Assembly: GCA_964482135.1 (NCBI GenBank)
Contig: CAYZWF010000026.1
Span: 1-33,336 of the forward strand
Source of the DNA: UBA11136 sp964482135
Lineage (GTDB): Bacteria > Pseudomonadota > Alphaproteobacteria > UBA11136
Direction of reading: 5' to 3'
Length of the DNA stretch: 33,336 bases
Shown here: in pieces, positions 1 to 7,972 of the stretch
How positions within the stretch are numbered: the stretch's first letter is position 1
Layout: each line of letters begins with the position of its first letter
Position numbers and translations under genes: made by a program
The notes under the pieces: model-generated
What the model saw: only the letters and a program-made list of their open reading frames with translations
Database searches by the model: none
What the model was told of the DNA's origin: nothing

Positions 1-105
1 TACGCTCCTCATCCGATGCGCAAGCATCACATTTCGAAGCGCGCCTCCCCACAGGACAAAATCATCCCGGTCAAATAATTCCAACTACTCGGAAAGTGCT
101 CTAAC
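1..105 (+). repeat. Dispersed structured repeat, copy 1 (cut by window edge)
   Basis: Bases 1-76 match the reverse complement of 9618-9690 with only a few mismatches outside the region lost to Ns in the second copy. Both copies then have 21 unrelated bases followed by a shared GCTCTAACC (97-105 here). A perfect hairpin GATGC-GCAA-GCATC with a GNRA-type loop lies at about 15-28. The element ends 42 bp before hisC and points toward it, as copy 2 points toward ftsE. The left end lies outside the window. It looks like a non-coding dispersed repeat. I cannot assign it to a named family. Confidence 0.7.
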
Positions 106-147
106 CCCACTTTCGTCATTAACGGTGACAACGCGGAACCTTCGCCC

Positions 148-1242
148 ATGAGCACGCCCACCCCCCGTCCCGGCATTCTTGATATCGACCCCTACGTGGC
201 CGGCGATTCCGACGCGCCCGGCGCGGCGCGCATCATCAAGCTGTCCTCCAACGAATGCTCGCTGGGGCCCAGCCCATTGGCCGTGGCCGCCTTCCGCGAG
301 GCCGGCGAGTATCTCAACCGCTATCCCGACAGCGCCGCCGGCGATCTCAGAAAGGCCATCGCCGGAAACTACAATCTCGACGCCGAAAAAATCGTCTGCG
401 GCAACGGTTCCGATGAACTGCTGACCCTGCTCGCCCAGGCTTACGCCGGACCCGGCGACGAGGTGCTGTTCAGCGAACACGGCTTTCTGGTCTATCCCAT
501 CATCACCCGCTTCGCCGGCGCTGACGCGGTGGTGGCCCCGGAACGCGACCTGACCGTCGACGTGGATGCGCTGCTGGGCAAGGTGACGGAGAAAACCAAA
601 ATCGCCTTCGTGGCCAATCCCGGCAACCCCACCGGCAGCTATCTTCCCATCACCGAAATCGCGCGCCTGCGCGAAGGCCTGCCCGAACATGTGCTGCTGG
701 TTCTCGACGGCGCCTATGCCGAATTCGTAACGCAGGACGACTATTCGCCCGGCGGCGATCTGGTGGATGCGGGTGACAATGTGGTGATGACGCGCACCTT
801 TTCGAAAATCTTCGGACTGAGTGGCCTGCGCCTGGGCTGGTGTTACGCGCCGCCCGTGGTGGTGGACGTGCTCAACCGTGTGCGTGGGCCTTTCAACGTC
901 AGCGGCCCAGCCCAGGCCGCCGCCCTGGCGGCGCTCGCCGACAGCACCCATACGGAAAAAATCCGCGCCGAGAACGAGACCTGGCGCGCCTGGACGTCGA
1001 AGGAGCTTTCCGCACTGGGGCTCGAGGTGGCGCCTTCGGTCACTAATTTCATCACGGTTCGCTTTCCCAATGATCCGGCTCATAATGCGGAGGCCGCCAA
1101 CGCCTTCCTCACCGCCGATGGAATCCTGCCGCGCAAAATCGGCAATTACGGTCTGCCCGACAGCCTGCGCATCACCATCGGCACCGAATCGGAGATGAGA
1201 GAGCTGGTGGCGGCGCTGACCCGCTTTATGGAGACATCATGA
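148..1242 (+). CDS. hisC: Histidinol-phosphate aminotransferase
   Basis: This is a PLP-dependent class I/II aminotransferase of 364 residues, the usual HisC length. It converts imidazole-acetol phosphate plus glutamate to histidinol phosphate. In many alphaproteobacteria it also transaminates aromatic keto acids. The sequence shows the alphaproteobacterial start PRPGILDIDPYV, the LSSNEC substrate motif near residue 31, ANPGNPTG at about 155, and TRTFSKIFGLSGLRLGW with the Schiff-base lysine at Lys220. The C-terminal RITIG arginine that binds phosphate or carboxylate is present. The start is the ATG directly before these conserved residues; no strong ribosome site is visible. The stop overlaps the tyrC start by 4 bp (ATGA), so the two are probably co-translated. 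Being next to tyrC suggests a role in tyrosine/phenylalanine as well as histidine synthesis. Confidence 0.95.
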   Translation: MSTPTPRPGILDIDPYVAGDSDAPGAARIIKLSSNECSLGPSPLAVAAFREAGEYLNRYPDSAAGDLRKAIAGNYNLDAEKIVCGNGSDELLTLLAQAYAGPGDEVLFSEHGFLVYPIITRFAGADAVVAPERDLTVDVDALLGKVTEKTKIAFVANPGNPTGSYLPITEIARLREGLPEHVLLVLDGAYAEFVTQDDYSPGGDLVDAGDNVVMTRTFSKIFGLSGLRLGWCYAPPVVVDVLNRVRGPFNVSGPAQAAALAALADSTHTEKIRAENETWRAWTSKELSALGLEVAPSVTNFITVRFPNDPAHNAEAANAFLTADGILPRKIGNYGLPDSLRITIGTESEMRELVAALTRFMETS

Positions 1243-2132
1243 CCAGGAACGAGTCTCCCCTCTTCGACCGCGTCGCCCTGATCGGCGTCGGCCTCATCGG
1301 TGCGTCGCTGGGGCTGGTCATGAAGCGCGAGGGCCTTGCCGGTCATGTGACGGGCTGTGCGCGCAGCCAGGCCACTCTGGATAAGGCGCTGGAGCTGGGT
1401 ATCGTCGACGAGGCCGTTGCCGACCCCGCCGCCGCCGTAAAGGACGCCGATCTGGTCATGCTGTGCACCCCGGTGGGGGCCTTCGCTGCAACCGCCGCCG
1501 CCATGGCCGATCACCTCAAGCCCGGCGCTATCGTTTCCGACGTGGGTTCGGTGAAACAGGCGGTGATCGACGATCTATCGCCGCTGCTGCCCGAGGGCGT
1601 GCATCTGGTTCCCGGCCATCCCATCGCCGGCACCGAGCATTCGGGACCGGAAGCCGGATTCGCCGATCTTTTCAAGGGCCGCTGGTGCATCCTCACCCCG
1701 CCCGAAGGGGCCGATGCGGGCGCGGTGGAAAAGCTCACCCATCTTTGGACGCACGCCGGCATGGAAGTGGAGGTGATGGACGCCGAGCATCACGACGTGG
1801 TGCTGGCCGTCACCTCCCATTTGCCCCATCTCATCGCTTACACCATCGTCGGCACCGCCTTCGATTTGGAAGAAAGCATCATGCCCGAGGTTTTCAAGTT
1901 CGCCGCCGGCGGCTTTCGCGATTTCACCCGCATCGCAGCTTCCGACCCGGTCATGTGGCGCGACATCTTTCTCAAGAACTCAGATGCGGTGCTGGATATG
2001 CTGTCCTGTTTCACCGCCGATCTCGATACTCTCAAACACGCCATCCGCCAGGGCGACGGCAAGACCCTGGAAGACCTGTTCGCGCGCACCCGCGCCATCA
2101 GGAAAGGCGTCATCGAGGCCCATCAGGACTGA
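1239..2132 (+). CDS. tyrC: Prephenate/arogenate (cyclohexadienyl) dehydrogenase
   Basis: A 297-residue TyrA-family protein without a fused chorismate mutase. It oxidatively decarboxylates prephenate or arogenate with NAD(P)+ in tyrosine synthesis. The N-terminus has the Rossmann motif VALIGVGLIGASLGL (residues about 11-25). PGHPIAGTEHSG at about 125-136 carries the catalytic histidine. The all-helical dimerisation domain follows and includes the TSHLPHL segment. The gene starts inside the last codons of hisC, so translation is probably coupled. Whether prephenate or arogenate is preferred cannot be read from the sequence; the hisC neighbour, a possible aromatic transaminase, would fit either route. 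It converges on the DUF2125 gene 44 bp downstream, and no clear terminator lies between them. Confidence 0.93.
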   Translation: MTRNESPLFDRVALIGVGLIGASLGLVMKREGLAGHVTGCARSQATLDKALELGIVDEAVADPAAAVKDADLVMLCTPVGAFAATAAAMADHLKPGAIVSDVGSVKQAVIDDLSPLLPEGVHLVPGHPIAGTEHSGPEAGFADLFKGRWCILTPPEGADAGAVEKLTHLWTHAGMEVEVMDAEHHDVVLAVTSHLPHLIAYTIVGTAFDLEESIMPEVFKFAAGGFRDFTRIAASDPVMWRDIFLKNSDAVLDMLSCFTADLDTLKHAIRQGDGKTLEDLFARTRAIRKGVIEAHQD

Positions 2133-2176
2133 ATTTTTCGCTCTTGGGTGGCCTCGCCCCTATTCCCAGCCCCCCC

Positions 2177-3274
2177 TTACTCCCAGACAATCTCGGGCAG
2201 TTCGGCCAATCGCACCGGCCCCACGAACAGCTTGCGCTTTTGTACCGACAGCGGCGCTTTGAGCACCGGCGCGCCGCCGTCCTCGGGCGTTTTCGCCATC
2301 AGGCCCAGGATGGTGCGGGCGGTGGCGGCGGGTCCGGGCTGAATCACGCCCTTGGCCACCAGGGTATCGATCACCGATTCGAAACCCTGTATGGACAGGG
2401 TCATGGCGCCGGTGGGCTGAAGCTCCCCATCCAGCGCCAGCGTGCCGCTGCCAGAAACGTCGAGACCGTCCCAGCGCAGAGCGAAGCCCCCTAGCTCCAC
2501 CGTGCCGCCGTCATCACGCCAGGCTTGCGCGGCGGCGCGCGGGGGGCCTCGCGGCGGCGCACCCAATAAATCAATACGCCCCTGCACCAGATCCACCTCG
2601 GGCCCAAAAGGCTGGGTCGCGGTTTCGGGGAGACGCAGCCCTTCGAGAATAAACGCCGCCTGCAGAAAAGCCGCCTCATGGGCGGGTTCCATGGCTGGAA
2701 CCGACCCCGCTTCGCCATCCACCATTTCGCTGGACGGGCGTTTTCGCATATCGAAATGAAGCCGGCGCAAGGCTACCGTCGCTCCATCCTCACGAATTGT
2801 CACCTCCAGCCCCTCGGCATCCACAAATCCGGCCCAAGGCAGACCCGCGCCGTCCAGCCCCACCATGCCGCTGGCCTCTCCTCCCTCACCCATACTCAGG
2901 GTGGCGGTGCGCCAGCCGCCATCGCCCGACGCATAGGTGAGGCGATGAACGCCGTGGATGGAAAATTCGAGATGACCCGGATCCCACGGGCTCAACGTCA
3001 CGCCCAGACCCCCGCCGCGCCAGGCCCAGCCCTCGCCTTGCGGGTTCAGAACGTAAGACGCGTCGCCCAGCCGCAGCCGCAGCGACAAGGGAAATCCCGC
3101 CACGTGGAGATCGCCATGGGTGACCTCATGGCCCAGGGCGCGGCGTTCCATGGCCCATGCCGCCACGCCATCGCGCAGCCCCGAGGCGAGGGCCACCCAC
3201 CACCCCGAATAGGCCCCCGCGAGAAGGGCCAGACAGGCAACGAAGATCACGAGGGGGCGGGGACGCTGCACCAT
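2177..3274 (-). CDS. DUF2125 domain-containing envelope protein
   Basis: A 365-residue protein with an N-terminal hydrophobic segment (residues about 8-32), which is a signal anchor or an uncleaved signal peptide. A long beta-rich soluble part follows, with the family pattern HGDLHVAGFPLSLRLRLGD near residue 55 and a late SGSGTLALDGELQPTGAM block. These match DUF2125, an alphaproteobacterial family of unknown function. The repeated strand-turn pattern resembles AsmA-like or lipid-transfer envelope proteins, but that is inference. The start ATG lies just before the membrane segment and no strong ribosome site is seen. It lies 55 bp downstream of nrdJ on the same strand and may share its transcript, though I see no functional link. 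Confidence 0.8.
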   Translation of the reverse strand: MVQRPRPLVIFVACLALLAGAYSGWWVALASGLRDGVAAWAMERRALGHEVTHGDLHVAGFPLSLRLRLGDASYVLNPQGEGWAWRGGGLGVTLSPWDPGHLEFSIHGVHRLTYASGDGGWRTATLSMGEGGEASGMVGLDGAGLPWAGFVDAEGLEVTIREDGATVALRRLHFDMRKRPSSEMVDGEAGSVPAMEPAHEAAFLQAAFILEGLRLPETATQPFGPEVDLVQGRIDLLGAPPRGPPRAAAQAWRDDGGTVELGGFALRWDGLDVSGSGTLALDGELQPTGAMTLSIQGFESVIDTLVAKGVIQPGPAATARTILGLMAKTPEDGGAPVLKAPLSVQKRKLFVGPVRLAELPEIVWE

Positions 3275-3329
3275 GAAGTTACATCCGGCCTAGAGCAATC
3301 GCCCCAAAAGAAGTCTCACGGAAGCGGCC

Positions 3330-5657
3330 TCAACTGCATTTGGAATATCCGCAGCCGGTGCAGACGTCACAGTCTTCCTGACGGATCAGCGCCGCCTCGC
3401 CGCATTTGGGACATTGCCGCATATGCAGATCGGGCATGCCCACCACCTTTTTCAGGGCCTCGGCTTCAATTTTTGCATCCTCTTCGGGTGAGGTGATGAA
3501 ACCGATGGCGTGAAGGTGGTATTCGATCACATTGCCGATGGCCGCCAACAGCGAGGGCACATATTTGCGCCCCATCCACTGGCCGCCGCGCGGATCGAAC
3601 ACCGCTTTCAGCTCCTCGACCACGAAGGAGACATCGCCGCCGCGCCGGAACACGGCGCTGATCATGCGGGTCAGCCCCACGGTCCAGGCATAGTTGTCCA
3701 TATTCTTGGAGTTGATGAATATCTCGAAGGGCCGTTCGCGGCCGTCCTTGATGACGTCGTTGATGGTCACATAGATGGCGTGTTCGCTTTCCGGCCATTT
3801 CAGCTTGTAGGTGTTGCCCTTCAACGCCTCGGGCCGCTCCAGGGGCTGGGTCATATAGACCACGTCGCCGGCCTCGAACTCATCCTCGGGCCGCGCCGGC
3901 GGCACGTCCAGCGGCAGTTCCGGCTCGTGCTCGTCGCCTTCCTGTTCGTCGCCTTTCCCGGCCTCGTCCAGGGTCATCACCGCTCCCGTCACCTCGTTGG
4001 GGCGGAAGGTGGTACAGCCCTTACAACCGAGCTGATAGCTCAACTGATAGATGTCGCGGAAGGCGTCGAAGGTGAGTTCCTCGGGACAGTTGATGGTCTT
4101 GGAAATGGAGCTGTCCACGTATTTCTGCGCCGCCGCCTGCATCACCACGTGATCGGCGGGGGAAAGACTCTGGGCGTCCATGAAATAATCGGGCAGCGGC
4201 GCGGTCTCGCCTTTGAGCTTGCGGAACTGGCGATAGGCGTAATCGCTCACCTCTTCGGCCTTGCGGCTGCCGTCGGACTGCAACACGTTGCGGGTATATT
4301 TGTGGGCGAAGACGGGCTCTATCCCTGAGGAAATATTGTCGGCGTAGAGGGAGATGGTTCCGGTAGGCGCAATGGAAGTAAGAAGGGCGTTGCGGATACC
4401 GTTTTCGGAGATCGCCTTGCGTACGTCATCCTCGAGGCCGCTCACGGTTTCACCGGCGAGGTATTTCTCGGCATCGAACAGGGGGAACGGTCCCTTTTCC
4501 CGCGCCAGCTCGGCCGAGGCCAGATAGGCGCTGCGGCGGATCGCCTTCATCCAGCTTTCCGTCAACCGCACCGCCTGTTCGCTGCCATAGCGTACGCCGT
4601 GCATGATCAGGGCATCGGCCAGCCCGGTGACGCCAAGGCCGATACGGCGCTTGGACTTGGCCTCATGCTCCTGCTGCGGCAGCGGAAAATTAGAGATATC
4701 GATCACGTTGTCGAGCATGCGCACGGCCACCGCCACCAGCTCTTCAAGCTCCGCCATGTTGAGGCTGGCCGCCTCCTCGAAGGGATCGCTCACCAGCGCC
4801 GCCAGATTGACCGAGCCCAGAAGACAGGCGCCATAGGCCGGCAGGGGCTGTTCGCCACAGGGGTTGGTGGCGTGGATTTCCTCACAGTAATAAAGGTTGT
4901 TGAGACGGTTGATGCGGTCGATGAAGATCACCCCGGGCTCGGCGAAGCTGTAGGTGGAGCGCATGATCTTGTCCCACAGCTCGCGGGCAGGCAGGCTTTT
5001 GTAACAGACGCCGTTGAAGGTGAGCTCCCAGGAAGCGTCTTCCTTGACCGCATCCATGAAGGCGTCGGTCGCCAGCACCGAGAGGTTGAACATGCGCAGC
5101 CGCCCCGGCTCCTGCTTGGCCTCGATGAAATCCTCAATATCGGGATGGTCACAGCGCAGGGTCGCCATCATGGCGCCACGGCGGTATCCGGCGCTCATGA
5201 TGGTGCGGCACATGGAATCCCACACATCCATGAACGAGAGCGGCCCCGAGGCATCCGCCCCCACACCCTTCACCGGCGCCCCCTTGGGCCGCAGCGAGGA
5301 GAAATCGTAGCCAATGCCGCCGCCCTGCTGCATGGTCAGGGCCGCTTCCTTAAGCTGGTCAAAAATCCCGCCCATGGTGTCGGGGATGTTGCCCATGACG
5401 AAACAGTTGAACAGGGTCACCTGACGCTCGGTTCCGGCTCCGGCGAGAATACGGCCGGCGGGCAGAAAGCGGAAATCGGAGAGCGCCTCGTGGAACCGCT
5501 CGGACCACTGAGCGGGCTCGGATTCGTAAACCGCCAGCGCCGTGGCCACGCGCTTCCAGCTATCCTCCATGGTACGGTCCCGGGGGCTACCGTCGGCATC
5601 CTTGAAACGGTATTTCATGTCCCAGATTTGCTGCGAAATAGAGGCTACGCGCGCCAT
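3330..5657 (-). CDS. nrdJ: Adenosylcobalamin-dependent (class II) ribonucleotide reductase
   Basis: A 775-residue class II ribonucleotide reductase that reduces ribonucleotides to deoxyribonucleotides. It uses adenosylcobalamin instead of a second radical subunit and works with or without oxygen. The sequence shows a short N-terminus without an ATP cone, FNCFVMGN with the first redox cysteine at Cys85, and the radical loop NPCGEQ with Cys267. QLGCKGCTTFRPN then leads to the C-terminal part, a TSCPD domain at about 605-735. The tail carries six cysteines (749, 752, 763, 766, 769, 774): a zinc-ribbon-like pair set plus the mobile cysteines that re-reduce the active site. The start has GGAG about 7 bases upstream. 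No other reductase class is in the window. The adenosyltransferase at 17512 could supply the cofactor. Upstream lie a long leader, a promoter and DnaA-box-like sites. Confidence 0.95.
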   Translation of the reverse strand: MARVASISQQIWDMKYRFKDADGSPRDRTMEDSWKRVATALAVYESEPAQWSERFHEALSDFRFLPAGRILAGAGTERQVTLFNCFVMGNIPDTMGGIFDQLKEAALTMQQGGGIGYDFSSLRPKGAPVKGVGADASGPLSFMDVWDSMCRTIMSAGYRRGAMMATLRCDHPDIEDFIEAKQEPGRLRMFNLSVLATDAFMDAVKEDASWELTFNGVCYKSLPARELWDKIMRSTYSFAEPGVIFIDRINRLNNLYYCEEIHATNPCGEQPLPAYGACLLGSVNLAALVSDPFEEAASLNMAELEELVAVAVRMLDNVIDISNFPLPQQEHEAKSKRRIGLGVTGLADALIMHGVRYGSEQAVRLTESWMKAIRRSAYLASAELAREKGPFPLFDAEKYLAGETVSGLEDDVRKAISENGIRNALLTSIAPTGTISLYADNISSGIEPVFAHKYTRNVLQSDGSRKAEEVSDYAYRQFRKLKGETAPLPDYFMDAQSLSPADHVVMQAAAQKYVDSSISKTINCPEELTFDAFRDIYQLSYQLGCKGCTTFRPNEVTGAVMTLDEAGKGDEQEGDEHEPELPLDVPPARPEDEFEAGDVVYMTQPLERPEALKGNTYKLKWPESEHAIYVTINDVIKDGRERPFEIFINSKNMDNYAWTVGLTRMISAVFRRGGDVSFVVEELKAVFDPRGGQWMGRKYVPSLLAAIGNVIEYHLHAIGFITSPEEDAKIEAEALKKVVGMPDLHMRQCPKCGEAALIRQEDCDVCTGCGYSKCS

Positions 5658-5702
5658 GCTCCGCTCCGTAAGGTCATGCCACCGCCACAGGGGGTGACGC
5701 TC

Positions 5703-5844
5703 AAAAAGATCGTCACGAAAAAATTACCACTAAAAAGATCGTTGCCAAAAAGATCGCCGCAGGGCCGGGTCTGCGGCGTACCGGAAAGCCCGGTAGTCCG
5801 GGAGGAACCACGGAGGGAAAAAGCGGAAACCCTTCGCGGAAGGG
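5703..5844 (-). promoter_or_regulatory. Structured nrdJ leader with two hairpins and three CGATCTTTTT repeats
   Basis: If transcription starts about 7 bases past the -10 box, nrdJ has an untranslated leader of about 180 nt. Reading along the transcript, it shows a hairpin CCCTTC-CGC-GAAGGG (5844-5830), a hairpin CCCGG-ACTA-CCGGG (5801-5788), and three exact copies of CGATCTTTTT (5756-5747, 5741-5732, 5712-5703) before the ribosome site. I see no B12-box GCCACTG core, so it is not an obvious cobalamin riboswitch. The role is unknown; attenuation or RNA-protein binding are possible. Confidence 0.45.
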
Positions 5845-5847
5845 ACC

Positions 5848-5876
5848 ATTCTAAAAACCGTACCTTCCTCCGTCAA
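5848..5876 (-). promoter_or_regulatory. Predicted sigma-70 promoter of nrdJ
   Basis: On the minus strand TTGACG (5876-5871) and TAGAAT (5853-5848) are separated by exactly 17 bases. Each box matches the consensus at 5 of 6 positions. It is the best promoter match in the 392-bp gap between plsC and nrdJ. The predicted start is near 5841. Confidence 0.6.
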
Positions 5877-5893
5877 GGGAATGTTCATGTTAT

Positions 5894-6022
5894 GTTTCCA
5901 CAGAGATATCCCCCTCCGCCTAGACTTAAGTACCTGCAAACCCTCTTTGAAAAAAAGTTTTCCCTGTGACTACAGTCCTGTGGATTAAACCCTGGTGGAT
6001 AAAACCGGACAGGTTTTCCACA
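5894..6022. promoter_or_regulatory. Cluster of DnaA-box-like 9-mers upstream of the nrdJ promoter
   Basis: The region contains GTTTCCACA (5894-5902), TAATCCACA (minus strand, 5987-5979), TTATCCACC (minus strand, 6002-5994) and TTTTCCACA (6014-6022). The last is a perfect fit to TTWTNCACA; the others differ by one base. The surrounding stretch is clearly richer in A and T than the coding regions. Established knowledge: E. coli nrdAB is controlled by DnaA boxes upstream of its promoter. The same arrangement here suggests, but does not prove, DnaA control of nrdJ. An origin of replication is a less likely alternative. Confidence 0.4.
6001..6017 (-). terminator. Possible weak terminator after plsC
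   Basis: AAAACC-TGTCC-GGTTTT on the minus strand is a perfect 6-bp stem with a 5-base loop ending in four Ts. It begins 32 bases after the plsC stop. The stem is short and AT-rich, and it overlaps DnaA-box-like sites, so this is tentative. Confidence 0.3.
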
Positions 6023-6049
6023 GCCCCGCTCCAGGAGCCACCTTCCCCC

Positions 6050-6793
6050 TCAAGCCGCGGGAAGGTCAAAACGCGCCCGCGCCTCGGCCATCAGCCGCGC
6101 CGAGGCGGTCTCGATGCGCTCTTCCAATTCCGCCATGAAGGCCTCACGTTCCATTCCCGGGGCAATGGCGGGCAGAAATTCCAGGGTGATGGTTCCGGGA
6201 TATTTAAGAAACTTGCGCCGCGCCCAGAACAGGCCCGAATTAAGGGCCACCGGCACCACGGGAACATCCAGCATACCATAAAGTCCGGCCACGCCGGGCT
6301 GATAGGGCTCGCGTTCGCCCGGCACCACCCGCGATCCCTCGGGAAAAATAACGATATGTTGGCGGCCTTCATTGATGACGCGGCGCGCCTGGCGAATCAT
6401 GCTCTTCATGGAACTGATCCCGGCGCTGCGGTCGACGGCGATCATATCCAGCTTGTAGAGATACCAGCCATAGACGGGAATATGCAGCAGCTGTTTCTTC
6501 AACACATAGACCGGATCACGCAACGCCACGGCGAAGACAATGGTGTCCCAGGCCGACTGATGTTTCGACGCCAGAATCATCGGCCCGCCGGGAATATGCT
6601 CGCGGCCGCGCACCTCGAAATCAAGGCCCACGGTGACCTTCAGCAGCCCCAGCATGGCTCGCGCCCAGAAACTTTCTACCTTGGTGGCGAACTTGCGCGT
6701 CAGGAACACCCCCGGCGACGCGGTGACACAGATCACAAACGTCAGGGAATAGAACAGAAACTGGAACAGCAGCGAACGCAGGACCAGCATCAT
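6050..6793 (-). CDS. plsC: 1-acyl-sn-glycerol-3-phosphate acyltransferase
   Basis: A 247-residue inner-membrane acyltransferase that adds the second acyl chain to lysophosphatidic acid, giving phosphatidic acid for phospholipid synthesis. The N-terminal hydrophobic stretch (about 5-28) is a membrane anchor. The HX4D catalytic motif is HQSAWD near residue 78, and the glycerophosphate-binding motif is FPEGSR near 148. A VPVVPVALN segment, typical of the family, follows. The start overlaps the ydcF stop in an ATGA. It is the last gene of the ftsE-ftsX-gmhB-ydcF-plsC run. Confidence 0.92.
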   Translation of the reverse strand: MMLVLRSLLFQFLFYSLTFVICVTASPGVFLTRKFATKVESFWARAMLGLLKVTVGLDFEVRGREHIPGGPMILASKHQSAWDTIVFAVALRDPVYVLKKQLLHIPVYGWYLYKLDMIAVDRSAGISSMKSMIRQARRVINEGRQHIVIFPEGSRVVPGEREPYQPGVAGLYGMLDVPVVPVALNSGLFWARRKFLKYPGTITLEFLPAIAPGMEREAFMAELEERIETASARLMAEARARFDLPAA

Positions 6794-7410
6794 GGTTCCC
6801 CGGAAAACAGCCGCGCCATTACCCCGCGCAGGCTGGCGGCGAGAAATTTATCGTATTCACCGATCACCAGCCGGGTGGTGCCGGGCCAGCGCCACCACCC
6901 GTCAAGCCGGACATGGGCCGGGAACACCGGGTTGGGGATAAGCACGGCCTTGGGCAGGGCGCGGCGGAATTCCAACAGCCCCCGTGGAATATGATAGTTG
7001 GCGGTGACAATACGCAAGCTGTGGAATCCGTTTTCCGCCATCCAGGCGGCGGTTTCATGCGCGTTGCCCACCGTGTCCTCGGCGTCGTAGCCCAGCGTAA
7101 TACAACAGTCCAGCTCGGCCGGCGCCTGCTGCGACAAGCGCAACAGTTCCGCCACCTCAACGCCGTGATAGACCCCGGAGATAAACAGCTTGTCCGCCAT
7201 CTTCGCCTCCAGCAGTTCAAGCCCCGCGCCGAGGCGCTCGCTCCCCCCCGTCAGGACCACGATGGCGTCGGTGTGGCTGGTGGTATCCATCACGCGATCG
7301 GGAATCTGGCGCACGAACCAGAAAAGTCCGCCCGCCCAGAGGGCGATCACAAGCCCCAGAGCGCCCACCAGCCGCCACACAGCGGAAGTGGATTTGCGCC
7401 GCGGCCTCAT
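6790..7410 (-). CDS. YdcF/ElyC-family (DUF218) membrane-anchored protein
   Basis: A 206-residue protein with one N-terminal transmembrane segment (about 11-31). A DUF218 domain follows, beginning DAIVVLTGGSERLGAG near residue 48. Other family marks are LFISGVYHG, ITLGYDAEDTVGNAHETAAW and the RIVTANYHIPRGLLEFRRALP segment. DUF218 proteins (SanA, ElyC, YdcF) are linked to envelope integrity and possibly lipid-carrier metabolism, but the chemistry is unsettled. It overlaps gmhB upstream and plsC downstream by ATGA, so it is very likely translated with them. Confidence 0.85.
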   Translation of the reverse strand: MRPRRKSTSAVWRLVGALGLVIALWAGGLFWFVRQIPDRVMDTTSHTDAIVVLTGGSERLGAGLELLEAKMADKLFISGVYHGVEVAELLRLSQQAPAELDCCITLGYDAEDTVGNAHETAAWMAENGFHSLRIVTANYHIPRGLLEFRRALPKAVLIPNPVFPAHVRLDGWWRWPGTTRLVIGEYDKFLAASLRGVMARLFSGEP

Positions 7411-7955
7411 GGCGTCTCCCCCAACAGCGCCTCCACCGCGGCGGCCAGATCGTCATGGACCGTCACCGGCTGCACGCTTTCGGGAAGTCCCGTCTCCAGG
7501 GTTTTTTCGCCATGGCCGGTGCGCACCAGAATGCGCGGACAGCCCAGTGCCGCGGCGGCCTCCAGGTCACGCAGGCTGTCCCCCACCAGGGGCGTGGCGG
7601 CGGCGCTTGCGCCAAAATGGTCGAGCGCCTCGCGCAGCATTCCCGGCGCCGGTTTGCGCCGCTGCGTGGGCCGGTCGGGATGGTCGGCACAGTACAAAAT
7701 ATGATCGAGGCGGGCGTTCTCGCGGGCCAGATCCTGGATCATCTTTTGGTGAATCCTCTCCAACATGGCCTCATCCAAGAGCCCGCGTCCCACACCGCCC
7801 TGATTGGTCACCACCACCGTGGTCACACCGGCCCGGTTGAGCCGCGCCACGGCGGCAGCCGCACCGGCGACGAGCACCAGCTCTTCGGGTGTCTTTACGT
7901 AATCGGCGCGGTCCCGGTTGAGGACGCCATCGCGGTCGAGCATGATCATGGGCAT
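7407..7955 (-). CDS. gmhB: HAD phosphatase, GmhB-like (heptose bisphosphate phosphatase)
   Basis: A 182-residue HAD-IIIA phosphatase. Seen: the nucleophile motif MLDRDGVLNRD (residues 5-15), VVVTNQGGVGRG (motif II threonine), KPAPGM (motif III lysine) and LVGDSLRDLEAA (motif IV aspartates). This matches GmhB, which removes the 7-phosphate from heptose bisphosphate for LPS core precursor synthesis; HisB-N-type histidinol phosphatases are relatives. The zinc loop is unusual: E. coli GmhB has CxH plus CxC, whereas here only CADH remains before RKPAPG. The start chosen is ATG 7955, right before the catalytic motif and 17 bp after ftsX; a downstream ATG at 7949 is also possible. It overlaps ydcF by 4 bp. 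Substrate assignment is moderate. Confidence 0.8.
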   Translation of the reverse strand: MPMIMLDRDGVLNRDRADYVKTPEELVLVAGAAAAVARLNRAGVTTVVVTNQGGVGRGLLDEAMLERIHQKMIQDLARENARLDHILYCADHPDRPTQRRKPAPGMLREALDHFGASAAATPLVGDSLRDLEAAAALGCPRILVRTGHGEKTLETGLPESVQPVTVHDDLAAAVEALLGETP

Positions 7956-7972
7956 GGGACTGGGTCTCCCCG

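Noticed and set aside
5658..5841. Cobalamin riboswitch in the nrdJ leader
   Set aside because: Expected because the enzyme needs B12, but I do not see the B12 box or the conserved core; the hairpins are short and simple.
5881..5920. NrdR box upstream of nrdJ
   Set aside because: GATATCTCTGTGG resembles half of the 16-bp NrdR site, but the spacing is off by one and the other half does not match.
4599..5969. Long open frame antisense to nrdJ (456 codons, plus strand)
   Set aside because: It is a GC-rich shadow of nrdJ with His/Gly/Arg-rich sequence and no family motif.
5894..6022. Chromosomal origin of replication
   Set aside because: DnaA-box-like sites in AT-rich DNA fit, but most have one mismatch, the usual alphaproteobacterial origin neighbours (dnaA, hemE, parAB, rpmH) are absent, and control of nrdJ explains the sites.
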